This document shows, piece by piece, positions 11,101-20,615 of a stretch of DNA of 64,000 nucleotides. The notes below the pieces were generated by a model, which saw only the letters and a list, made by a program, of their open reading frames with translations, did no database searches and had not been told where the DNA came from. Each line of letters opens with the position of its first letter. Position 1 is the stretch's first letter. Location of the stretch: the NCBI GenBank assembly GCA_963576735.1, contig OY755176.1, positions 11,641,423-11,705,422 on the forward strand. Reading direction: 5' to 3'. The stretch comes from Bedellia somnulentella. Lineage: Eukaryota; Arthropoda; Insecta; Lepidoptera; Bedelliidae. A program made the translations under genes and the position numbers.

Positions 11101-14100
11101 CGTAATCACACACTTGAAATCCAAAATTTCAAGTCGGTAGATCAATTAATTCCGAAGTTAAGCTAATGCAAAGTTCCGCATTTTCGACACTGACTGACTC
11201 ACTGATCATCAAAATAAGTACAGAGGTAGATTTTAACGCCCACATAAAGCAAAAAACTATCAGAACAAGGTTTACGGAAGATCTGGACTACCTGGTGACG
11301 CTGATCAGAAAACATAATAAGTGTACTGCCAAACTATAATAAGCGTATTTACGAGAAATAGTAGTCGATTAACTGTATTCTACTAAATAAATAAAAATAT
11401 TCAGTCCAATAATTATTATTATTTATGTACTAGCACTCAGCTGCGGCTTCGCTCACGTTATTTAGCATTAGTACCAGTACTCGTCAGTAGATGGCGCTAG
11501 TTGTATTTTAAATCCCGTTAGCGTATTTATTTACACATTGAAAAGTTTTTTTCGTGTATTTTAAAATTCAAAGATTTGAGAAGTCGTGGAGTTTATTTCA
11601 TTTGATTTCACAAGATAATAATAAGCAAATGTAACCATTCAATCAGTCTACGTCCTGTCAAAAAGAAGTGAAATCCCACCAAAAACATTCTGTGAAAAAC
11701 TAGCCAAGTCTCGAGCTGCTTGTTTATCTCTAAAAAGTAATGAAATCTCTAAAATAAGTGGAGCCAAGTCTAAGGTTCCTTACTGCGATTTATTTATTAT
11801 TATAGTCAATTTTACGTGACTTGGCCTTTGAACATTCTTGACACGTTTAGTATGTACAAATTTATTTACTTAGTTATTTGCAGATTTATTCAAATTTTCT
11901 AAACTTCTTTGCCGATTATGTAGAGTCCACTTAACATTATTTTGTGATTCTAATCTATCTTTATTTTTAGTTGTAAGAACTCTGGTGATTATTTCCATGT
12001 TCCCTTAAACTTTAATCATAATCTACTAATTACAAGTCAACGGCCAAGTCACGTAAAAAGCCGTTGATTTTTTTAGAGATAAACAAGCAGCTCTATCGAG
12101 ACTTGGCTTGTTTTTTACAGAATGTTTTCGGTGGGATACTTCTGAGGGATCTCTTTTCCACTGCATTCACTCTACTTTCATGCCTCTTTTGCCATGCCCA
12201 ACATTCACTACCATACATCAGCGTAGGAACCAGTACAGCATTGTGTACTGCCATTCGCGCCTTTTCAGACAGGGACTGGCTCGACATTAGACTGTTTATG
12301 GCTCCATTTACTTCATTTCCCTTTTTAACTCTCCTTTCAATATCTTCCTTTATCCATTGTAGGGTTATAATTACAAACAGTTAATAATCAAGCTAACGAT
12401 GAAGTACAAAATCCTCACAGTAATTTTCCTTGTCCTTCTGTCGTACATTTGTTGGTTTATAGTCAGCGCCGAAATTACAATGTATCTTTATCTACATCAT
12501 CTTCCAACTTTATGTACAGTAATTACGTTCCCATAAAAAAAAGTTTATTGTTTATAATAATCGGGATTAACCAATGACAATATTTTAAATCACTTACGTG
12601 ATATGTTTGCCCGACATTTAGGCACACCTACTGGGGACATGGTCACGGTTTTAAAATATTTTCGTTGGTTTATCCCGATTATTATATGGAATGTCTACAT
12701 ATATAGAGAGGATGGATGACAGTAAAGTGGTGAAAGAGATCTATAGAGCCAATGTGGAAGGTAATGTTAGCAGAGGACGACCTCGGAGGACACATTTAGA
12801 TCAAATAGAAAATGTGCTCAAAAAGGCAGGTCCGAAGTACGAAGAATAAAAGAGCATGTATGAAAATATTGATGGATGTGAATGAAGCTAGAGAGGTTTG
12901 CCAGGATCCTACAAAGTGGCGATCGATAGTCTCTGCCTACCCCAATGGGAACTAACGGCGTGAGAATATGTATGTATGTATGTAATGTCTACAAATCGCG
13001 AGAGTTAAAAATCGAGAAAAGTGTAATGGCTATTATAAGTTTTTAACTTTTTGCTTGGTAGGTTTGATAATATTGTACAAATTGGTAATCAAGTCTGCCT
13101 GCCCGAATATATCCAAACATATTACACGAATAAAGTTAACCCCTCGAAAAGTTCATCATGGGCATATCGTCGAATCGGTCAAATCATGACCTGCCTGGGA
13201 GACCTTTATACAACTTTCTATTAAGTAATTTAAAATAAAATGTTTATTATTAAAAACGTGTTATTACTGCACTTTGATTCTTAAAGGGTGTCTTAAAAGG
13301 CGACTAACGGAATGGGGCTTTTTTATGTGGTTGTTGGGCGATCCGGTTAGAGACCCATTACCAACGATAATTTATTTCTACCATCTTGTCCCCTATCAAC
13401 TTGCAAATGTGGCTGAGGAGTTTCTAGCTCTGAAGCTCTGATAACCCCTTTTTTGGGCCGTGAGTATATGTAAATGCAACATGATAGTCCAATGGGTAGA
13501 ACACCCGCCCGTAAACAGACAGGTGTGAGTTCGAATCCCAGGTCAGGCCTACACCAATTTGTCTTTTCTAAAGTCATATGTGTGGTTAATTTATCATGGT
13601 TGTTAACTTTGAGGGAAAACATCAAGAGGGAAACCCATATGGCCGAGTTGTACTTAGCCATGTGACAGTGTATTCGTACAAAACGGCGATGGGCCTGCCC
13701 TATCACGTGAGTAGGTACACTGTTTAAGCAAAACGTGGGTACCTACTCTGGACATTAGGTGGCGCTGTCACGTGATGTTGAGAAGTATTGGTACCTCTGC
13801 CAACCCCTTCGGGGATAAACGGCGTGAACGTTTATGTTTATGTTTTATTTATGTTTATATGTATGTATGTGTGATTCTTACTCTTTTAAAACAACAAAAA
13901 AAAGTAGTTTATATCAAAATTATCTTTCTATTTACAGGAAGCTGAAAAGCAAGAATACGAGAAGTTTCTAAGTTCACTAAACACGTGTAAATGGTACTTC
14001 TGGTCGTCTAGCTGCAGCGCGCCTCCTCCCGACCCGGTCTTGTTTCTGAAACACATGCATCCCCTGTCTATTGGCATTAGACTGTTTTCACTGCTTATAT

Positions 14101-15511
14101 CTGAGCCGGCAATCGTAATCAGCTCTACTGTCAATAAAATTGTGCAGGATTCTACAGGTAATTTATATCGGCTATAAATAAATAAATAATCGGACATTTA
14201 TACACAGATCAAGTTAGAGTCAAATTAAGCAGAACTTGTAACGTAACGTGGGGAACTAACTCCACGATATATTTAATATGGTATAATACACAACAAACAA
14301 AAAAAAACAATCATTTATGCTCGTCATAAAAATTTCCTCTCAGCGGGGATCGAACCTAGTCGAGGCTAGTCATCTATCCACTCGGCCACGGATGTTGTCA
14401 GTCACAAATATTAGAAATTCAGCCACTTGAAAATTTGAGTGGGGAAATAATTATAAGTAAATAATGGTGGGTCATCACATCACCCATCCCATCCATCGGA
14501 TCCAGCCGCTATTAGTATTCTATTCTAAGTTCTAATTACTGTAGACTACTTTTAGCCATGAAAAAAATATTTTTCATTACCCAATTTTGTATGAAAAATT
14601 AAGTTTCCGTTAAAAAGCTGTTAAGTGGTTCCATGTTTTCAGTAAGGTTTTAAAATGTATCATTATTTTCTTGTTGTAACCGTGGTGTGTCTGTTTAAAA
14701 AAGCATTAATCTATTTCTACCCGCGAATTTCGTAAACGGTGACTAAGGTTTAGGGCTTTTTAAGTGATTGTTGGGCGATGTGGCTGGTGATCTATCAATA
14801 ACCATTCTTTATTTTCAAATCTCTTCCCTATCCGAATTCCAAAAAGGTCTTTTTATGAATTTACTATTTTTTAAGCTGTAGCTTGCCTTTTCTAGGATTT
14901 AAAGCCATAAGTATCGTATATATTTATTTGTGTATTGTTGTATTATTTATATCTTCGCAATATTTCTCCATTTTTTGCGTATACATTTATTTTCAGTTGT
15001 ATTACGATTATTCTTAAGTGTTTTAATTCTTCTTTCCTCTGTTTCAGATGGACTATGGTATCCACTTAATACCATAGCGTTCGGTGTTTTAAGTCTAAGT
15101 TTGAAAATCATTATTTTAGTATTTATTATTACAATCATATTTAATTTTGTGTTCAACATTCCATTTAGTTTTAGTTTTTTACTAGGATTGTTTAATATTG
15201 GCATAAAACAAAGGGACCGAAATCTCCATCATCAATCTAGTCTAGATACGGAGTCCCATGATAGAGATAGGCTTAGTGGCCGGAACTTAAATAAATTACT
15301 CAATTTTTATGAGCACGCCTTAAGAAAATCTGAACATAAAACAAAATCTTCAGGGAAACCGGCAGTACTGGTTAAAAACAGGAAATTTAAAAATAAGAAT
15401 CGTGTCATTGCAATTGATTATGTTGATGGCAACACCCATCTTCCTAAACTTGAAATAGGTAGTGGTGATAGTGGGCAGAAGAATTCAGAGCAGCACAGAA
15501 AAAAAATGTGA
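8179..15511 (+). CDS. CLCC1: Chloride channel CLIC-like protein 1 (CLCC1-like), five exons
   Basis: Exons 8179-8409, 9145-9369, 9910-10047, 13938-14157 and 15048-15511 join in frame through GT-AG introns into 425 residues. The start chosen is the ATG at 8179, which begins a good signal peptide (hydrophobic residues 3-16); upstream in-frame sequence has only a TTG. A lumenal region follows, then two hydrophobic helices (about 153-172 and 177-197), a Cys-containing loop with PPPDPVLFLKHMHPL and ISEPAIVI, a third long hydrophobic stretch (about 275-310), and a basic polar tail. Length, topology and the DP..HPL..EP pattern agree with CLCC1 (MCLC family), an anion channel of the ER membrane; assignment is by family pattern, not by alignment. 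Intron 3 (3.9 kb) is filled with LINE pieces, two MITEs, repA and a repC SINE. Confidence 0.8.
8806..8972 (-). repeat. repA copy in CLCC1 intron 1
   Basis: Reverse-orientation repA with 'cagctataaatccc', 'ttggaagttgagttggggaa'-like centre and 'cacccacgggtagaaatgg' head, diverged from the other copies. Confidence 0.65.
9728..9872 (-). repeat. repC SINE, 5'-truncated
   Basis: The piece starts 'cataacataaacg' and continues through 'ccgaaggggttggcagaggtac' to 'acgtctgcccccc'. It matches the 3' half of repC (tail TTATG repeats on the reverse strand). The tRNA-like head is missing. Confidence 0.7.
10100..10590 (-). pseudogene. Non-LTR retrotransposon fragment, RNase H/C-terminal part
   Basis: The - strand frame ending near 10203 contains GKDAADELARADSA, the C-terminal signature of the RNase H domain of R1/jockey/I-type LINEs (normally G(N/K)..AD.LA). 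It continues with a Leu- and Arg-rich tail containing HTTLNQHLYTLGI. No start and no RT domain adjoin it, so it is a dead fragment in intron 3 of the CLCC1-like gene. Confidence 0.65.
10605..10895 (-). pseudogene. LINE 3' end (repB), C-terminal ORF tail
   Basis: The - strand encodes YRANVEGYVSRGRPRR followed by a KRACMRRMMNV... TKWRSIVSAYPNG stretch, the conserved C-terminus of an APE-RT type LINE abundant in this window. The DNA end 'ttcccattggggtaggcagagac' recurs at 12705, 16256, 29236, 29372, 54625 and 60490. Truncated at the 5' side. Confidence 0.7.
11010..11290 (-). repeat. Interspersed repeat shared with the copia-nested foldback centre
   Basis: Reverse complement of much of 6400-6650, sharing 'ttcaagtcggtagat', 'ttaagctaatgcaaagtt', 'cactgactgactcactgat' and 'agaggtagattttaacgc'. 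No coding capacity. Confidence 0.6.
11671..12137. mobile_element. MITE/foldback element, second ATCCCACC family member
   Basis: Ends ATCCCACCAAAAACATT and its complement match the element at 7529. Outer arms (about 75 bp) contain 'gagctgcttgtttatctcta' and its reverse. A second inner inverted pair ('tttacgtgacttggcc' near 11812 and its complement near 12040) continues the stem. It abuts a LINE fragment at its right end. Confidence 0.75.
12138..12365 (-). pseudogene. LINE reverse transcriptase C-terminal fragment
   Basis: The - strand reads ...EKARMAVHNAVLVPTLMYGSECWAW, the region following the RT palm in APE-type LINEs. Before it another frame gives a degenerate 'DIERRVKKGNEVNGAINSLM'. The frame is cut off by the MITE at 12137, giving a chimeric C-terminus. 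Confidence 0.7.
12554..12686. mobile_element. Short MITE with AATAATCGGGAT ends
   Basis: About 133 bp bounded by TAATAATCGGGAT and ATCCCGATTATTA, with the inverted repeat continuing through 'aaccaatgacaatattttaaa' and 'ttttaaaatattttcgttggtt'. The centre 'gcccgacatttaggcac' resembles a common lepidopteran MITE core. No coding capacity. Confidence 0.7.
12705..12990 (+). pseudogene. LINE 3' end (repB), + strand copy
   Basis: Encodes degenerate EIYRANVEGNVSRGRPRR and later TKWRSIVSAY-like codons with frame breaks. It ends 'cggcgtgagaatatgtatg' and an ATGT tail. This is the same C-terminal LINE tail as 10605-10895 in the opposite orientation. Confidence 0.7.
13285..13475 (+). repeat. repA copy abutting a repC SINE
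   Basis: Contains 'aaaaggcgactaacgg', 'gggcgatccggttagagacc', 'aaatgtggctgaggagtttc' and 'gccgtgagtatatg'. It stops where the repC tRNA-like head begins, so the SINE inserted in the repA tail or the two were joined. Confidence 0.7.
13476..13850 (+). mobile_element. repC tRNA-derived SINE, near full length
   Basis: The head carries a pol III A-box-like TAGTCCAATGGG and B-box GTTCGAATCCC. The body contains 'acaccaatttgtcttttct', 'atgtgacagtgtattc' and 'gtattggtacctctgcc', and the end runs to 'aacgtttatgttt'. Four other copies with the same order are in this window (19428, 29917, 62803 and truncated pieces). It lies in CLCC1 intron 3, sense to the gene. Confidence 0.8.
14338..14402 (-). repeat. 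tRNA-derived SINE head (repD)
   Basis: On the - strand 'gtggccgagtggatagatgac' followed by 'ggttcgatccccgctgagag' gives A- and B-box motifs without a full tRNA cloverleaf. It is related to 41988-42075 and 52862-53095 and lies in CLCC1 intron 4. Confidence 0.6.
14703..14920 (+). repeat. Diverged repA copy in CLCC1 intron 4
   Basis: Shares 'ctatttctacccg', 'ggtgactaagg', 'gattgttgggcgatgtgg' and a 'gccataagtat' end with other repA copies, with many substitutions. Confidence 0.6.
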
Positions 15512-17675
15512 TTTCTAGTCATGTGGCACAGGCCATTTATAACACAAGATAGCAACATTGCGTTGTGGAAATAGTTCTGGTGTCTTTTCAAAGTGCAGTA
15601 AATGTATCAAGGGAACCTAATATAGCGGAGTTATACTTAATTTAAATGTTTTAATTAACTTAAGCATACACAAGCACATTCCCTGTCTTGTGCATACACA
15701 ACAAAAAATAAGAAAAAAGTCATTTTTTAACATCACGTGACACAACAGCACGGGAAAAAGTCACGTCTTATGAAAGTTGTTCAAAAGCTCAAGTAGAGTG
15801 TATAGTAAAGGAAAAGTTATACATCACAATAATAGTAAGCGACTCCCGAAAGTATGATTTAAAACGCTTTCGTTTCTTAGTTATACTGAAATTTTCTCAA
15901 ACTTCAGTTCATATAAACTTTAACTTATTATAGAGCTATCCATTTTTCTATATGTTATTTAATTCCTCGTAACAACTCATAACTTGTACCAAGCGGAGGC
16001 ATAAATTTCAATCACTGTCTTATGTTAGATAGGTTTGCATTCTCGATCCAATTTATGTATTATAAAATCTGCCATACAATAATTGATAATTGGGTATTAA
16101 TATTATATTTTTTGCTTATTATATTTGCAAGGGTCGATAACCCAATAAGAAATGACAATTGCATTATTACTGAAAAACTCTCAACAGTGATTTGTTTATT
16201 GTCCAAATATTTTTTAAATTCTATTAAGTAACTTTCATTAGATTTAGAGAAGGCGTACGAAAGGGTGGTAAGAAAGTGTATGTGGGAGGTGTTATCCAAC
16301 TTCGTACAAAGTGGCGATCGATAGTCTCTGCCTACCCTAATGGGAATTAATGGCATGAGTATTTATGTAAATTTTTAATCATTTGATAAGAAAGAGCTTG
16401 AAAATGCTGAATATAAACTATATTTGTACTAATATTACATTTTATTGTTAGTGCTATGTATTATGTTATTATGAATATATTATTAGTTAGTGCTATGTAT
16501 TATATTATTATGAATCTTGTTTGTGTATGTTGTGATTTCATTTGTATGTTGTTTTGTAATTAACTATTCTTAAACTCTTTTGCTGTGATAACTTGTATTA
16601 AAAAATCTAAGTAATCAAATAAGTCCTGGTTTTTTCGACTAATTTTTATCTGTGGTTGCGGATACATATTTTTTTAAGTCACACGATCATGATTTTCTAG
16701 CGTGATACCACTTAACTGAAAGTATTAATAAAATAATAATCATTTATATTTCAAAATATTGAATGAAAAAATTGCAGAAATATTTACTTGATAAGAATAA
16801 TTCTGTGTAAAATAACAATGTCAGCCATGGCGCCTTATTCGAGTAATCTGTCCTAAGAGGAATGTTTGAAATGGAAGCCTTGCTTCTGAGTAGAGTGGAT
16901 ATTAAAACTTGTTTTTTACTAATTATGCATTCTCCGGTTAACTTAGAAAGTTAAACCGAAATATTTTAAGGGTCTACCCGCATTTTGCAGCTATTGCGCT
17001 CACTCTTACGTCAAATTTACTGAGAGTGACAGGGACGGAAAAAACGCGCGCGCAGGATAAATGTAGATTATTTAGTTTTATTGAATAACTATAATGTTTA
17101 AATGAAAAGTTAAACATCAAAGTTACAGATCTTAAAGCTACGCGTATATAGACACATAATGAGTTCACATGCATGTTATGCCAGTGGAGCCTATATGGTT
17201 TTTATAAAAACAAAGCATCAAATTTTAACACCATGAACTAATCACCAACATATATTTTATTCATGTCATATCAATATCATCAAATCAGACTTTATAGAAT
17301 TTCCAAACAATCAATATCAACCTATTTTTCCGGGGACGCCCTTAAGAAAAACGAGTATGAAACTCAAAACCAGGAGGTCTACATTCAGATTGAGAACGAT
17401 AGTAATATATCGATGACGCGATCGATGACGACAATAACACATAAAATGAATAATCGGATTCTATTCTATCATTTTTGATTAGAGATACTCTCTATGGTAA
17501 ATTCGACGAATGCAATGATACCTCCGCAGTTATCGTTGGTTGCATCGACAAGTAAGCGCCAAAATTAATATTAATCGATACTTCAGTTATAATCTTCGTT
17601 TGACTTTCGAAGTGGCGAGAGGTACACGAACATATTGCACAAGCAGTTAGAAAAGGTACGAATGCTATTAGTATA
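15512..17675. other. Intergenic region, with a small LINE remnant at 16239-16372
   Basis: This follows the CLCC1-like stop codon and holds its 3' UTR of unknown extent; an AATAAA near 16728 is one candidate signal. At 16239-16295 the + strand reads LDLEKAYERVVRKCMWEVL, the RT motif-A region of the repB LINE. It is joined directly to the LINE 3' end at 16296-16372, an internal deletion of several kilobases. Nothing else recognisable. Confidence 0.55.
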
Positions 17676-18892
17676 AGATCCCGCTGCATGGATCTGCAGG
17701 TATCTGTTTATTTGATGAAACTACATTTTTATGAATGATAATTGTTAGTAGAATAGAGCACAGCAGGGTTGCCTATCAAAATTTGGCCGCTATTAGGTTT
17801 AATTAAATATTTTATAACCCGCCAGACTCCGTACTGTCAAATTTGCTTATTACAAAGCTTAAGGCGTTCTTTTCCGGTACTCTTAGTTCAATCAGGCCTG
17901 AATATTTTACAATTTGGTTCATTATCTAACATTATCCCATAGCTAGGTAAAGATTTTTTACCAGATTTTTGAAGATGGGGATGGAAGGGAGGGTTGGACC
18001 TAATCTTCGTCTTCTGAGATATAATATTTCATCTGAAAATAAGTTTTCGTCAGGAGAATTATTCTCACCGGTGACTTCTTTGTCTTCAAAGTAATCATTT
18101 GGTCCAATGTACAATATTTATCCAACTTGATTATTATAAAAATCTTCATTTAATACCTTAATTGACCAATACATATAAATTCTTATTTCATTAAATCATA
18201 TTGTAATTTTCAAAATAATTATTTAGACAAGCTTGTTGATATTTAGAAAACAAATGCCATTGGGTAAAAGTGGCATAGTTTTTTTTTTTAGCGGCCAGTT
18301 TTCAAAACTATATATCTTTACAGATAATACAAAGATGAACAAAAAACATTATGACAAGAATCTTTCAAAGTGTAACCATTTTGATTTATAAGCTTTTGAA
18401 CTTACTAGGGAATACTCATCGTTTTCAACCGGTTTATTGTTGTATTTTTGCCCTAATTTCAAAACGGCTTGACCAATTGCGATAAAACTTACTGCAGATT
18501 GTGCGCTGGAAAATTATACGTCCTAAAATGAAAACCGCATCCGAATAGGCCCACTTGTTTTTAAGTGATGCTCGGTCAAACAAACAACCAGACAAGAAAA
18601 AATCATGTTTGTATTAAATAGTCACTAGCAATCCTAAATGGTTCCGGAGACATTCGAACCATTACAGTTTTATAATACCTACATACCTTATAAACCATAA
18701 TTATAATACTTAGAGATTTTTGTACAGTAGTTAATATAATTGTATACCTAACCTACCGCCTACAGCAAAGCTAAGAGGAACCCGGGGAAGCACCGCTCCC
18801 CGGGCTTCGATGGAGTGGAGCGGTCACGGTTGGGCTGGAAGTGGTTGAGGTGGAAAGTGGTTAGGGTTTTAGTGAGTTAGAGTCTTAATACA

Positions 18893-19134
18893 TACCCCCG
18901 TAGCTTGGCGCCATAGCGGTGAAAAGCATAATAAAAAATAAAAAAAGTGGGGGGGAAGGGTGCTGTGTCTCGAAGTATTTGGTATTTGGTTTAAATCATG
19001 GTAATATATACCACATTCCCCGTAACTGGCCCCAATAGCGGTGAAATGCACATTTAAAAAAAACTGGGGGGGGGGGAGGGGGCGCTGTTGTCCAGAAGTA
19101 TTTAGTATTTGGTTTCAATCATGGTAATATATAT
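18893..19134 (+). repeat. Two-copy tandem repeat of about 121 bp with poly-G runs
   Basis: Two units share 'ccatagcggtgaaa' or 'ccaatagcggtgaaa', an A-rich stretch, a G-run (7 G, then 11 G), 'gaagtattt.gtatttggttt' and 'aatcatggtaatatata'. They are diverged by several substitutions, so the duplication is not recent. Confidence 0.75.
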
Positions 19135-19427
19135 GTAGAAGCAAGCGCATACTAGAAAAATTGTAAAAATCTTGCTTATTATAGTAATTGTTAGGAATAA
19201 TACATCAACATTCAATATTAAATAACTTTTTTTTGTTACAGCTTAGGCCATTTTTTTTTTAAAAAATGTTTTAGTAATGATAGTATCTACTTACAAGCAA
19301 AATTTGGAAAGTGGCCGCTTGAAAAAAAAACTATGCCACCCCCCCATACAAAATGCCCATTGCCCTTTAGTTACGACTCATTCTTTTATGAAAATAAATT
19401 GTTTTTTTTTAATAATACATACATAAC

Positions 19428-19785
19428 ATAAACGTTCACGCCGAATATCCCCGAAGGGGTTGGCAGAGGTACTAATACTTCTGAACATCACGTGACTTTT
19501 CTCACCTGGTGTTCAGAGTACCCACGTTTTGCATGGACAGTGTACTCACGTGATAGGAGGCAGGCCTATCGCCGTTTTTGTACGAATACACTGTCACATG
19601 ACTAAGTACAACTCAGCCATGTGGGTTTCCTCACGATGTTTTCCCTCACCGTTAACAACCATGATAAATTAACCACACATATGTCTTTAGAAAAGACAAA
19701 TTGGTGTAGGCCCGACCCAGGATTTGAACACTAGTCGTTTGCACGATAACCGAGTGTTCTACCCACTGGGCTATCACGGTTGCTA
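19428..19785 (-). mobile_element. repC tRNA-derived SINE, full length
   Basis: On the - strand the head has TAGCCCAGTGGG and GTTCAAATCC (A and B boxes). The body matches 13476-13850 and the end is followed by a (TTATG)n-type tail. It is nested in the foldback element 17676-20615. Confidence 0.8.
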
Positions 19786-20615
19786 AATAATACATGATTT
19801 TCAATTTCATATTAATTAATTTTCCTCATATATATTTTTTATTTTACAGTAAAAAACTAGAATAAAAGTAAATTTAATTATATTCCATCATATTTTTCTT
19901 CACAACCCAAAGTAGCGCGCGTATTCTGTCTCTTCTTACAGTCATCTAGAGTGGAAGTCATAAATTTAAATGATGGCAACCTCAACCTGCAACATGATTT
20001 TTAAGGCAACCCTGTGGTTTCGTGTCGAAAAATGTATTAACTTTAATTTCATATATAATTCAACTAAAAAACGCGTAAGTGTGAATTATGATCAATAATA
20101 TACCTGTTTACCCCTGGCAACCTAAAAAGGTTGCGGCCGACTGAGAGCTGGCAACAACTTTTATTTATATTTCTCTCATCATTTTCTATTCTTTTAAATG
20201 ACATTGGATTCACTCAAAAAACATATTGATGCAATTTTAAAAAAATACATAATCCTATTAATATTATAAATGGGAAAGTTAAGATGTTTGAGGCAAAAAG
20301 ACTCCTCAAGTACATAATGCATATGAATGAAATTTTGCAGAATGTTAGATAATGACCCAAATTGTAAAATATTCACGCCTGATTGAACTAAGAGTACCGA
20401 AAAAAAACGCTTTAAGCTTTGTTATAAGCAAATTTGACAGAACGGAGTCTGGCGGGTTATAAAATATTTAGCTAGTTATAAAATATTTAATTAAACCTAA
20501 TAGCGGCCAAATTTTAATAGGCAACCCTGCTGTACTCTTCTACTAACAATTATCATTCATAAGAATGTAGTTTCATCAAATAAACAGATACCTGTAGACT
20601 CATGTAGCGGGATCT

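Larger units (their letters stand above)
17676..20615. mobile_element. Large TA-flanked foldback element with AGATCCCGC ends
   Basis: Left arm 17676 to about 17933 and right arm about 20341-20615 are inverted copies. The ends are AGATCCCGC, with TA on both outer sides (17674-17675 and 20616-20617). The 2.9-kb body lacks a transposase. It contains a second inverted pair (about 18247-18303 against 19305-19370), a two-unit tandem repeat (18893-19134) and a nested repC SINE (19428-19785). The arms include the 'aactaagagtaccg' repeat also seen at 24715 and 53735. TA target and terminal repeats suggest the Tc1/mariner superfamily. Confidence 0.75.

Noticed and set aside
13479..13560. Possible tRNA gene
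   Set aside because: A and B boxes are present, but the acceptor and anticodon arms do not form a cloverleaf and the same head begins other repC SINEs.
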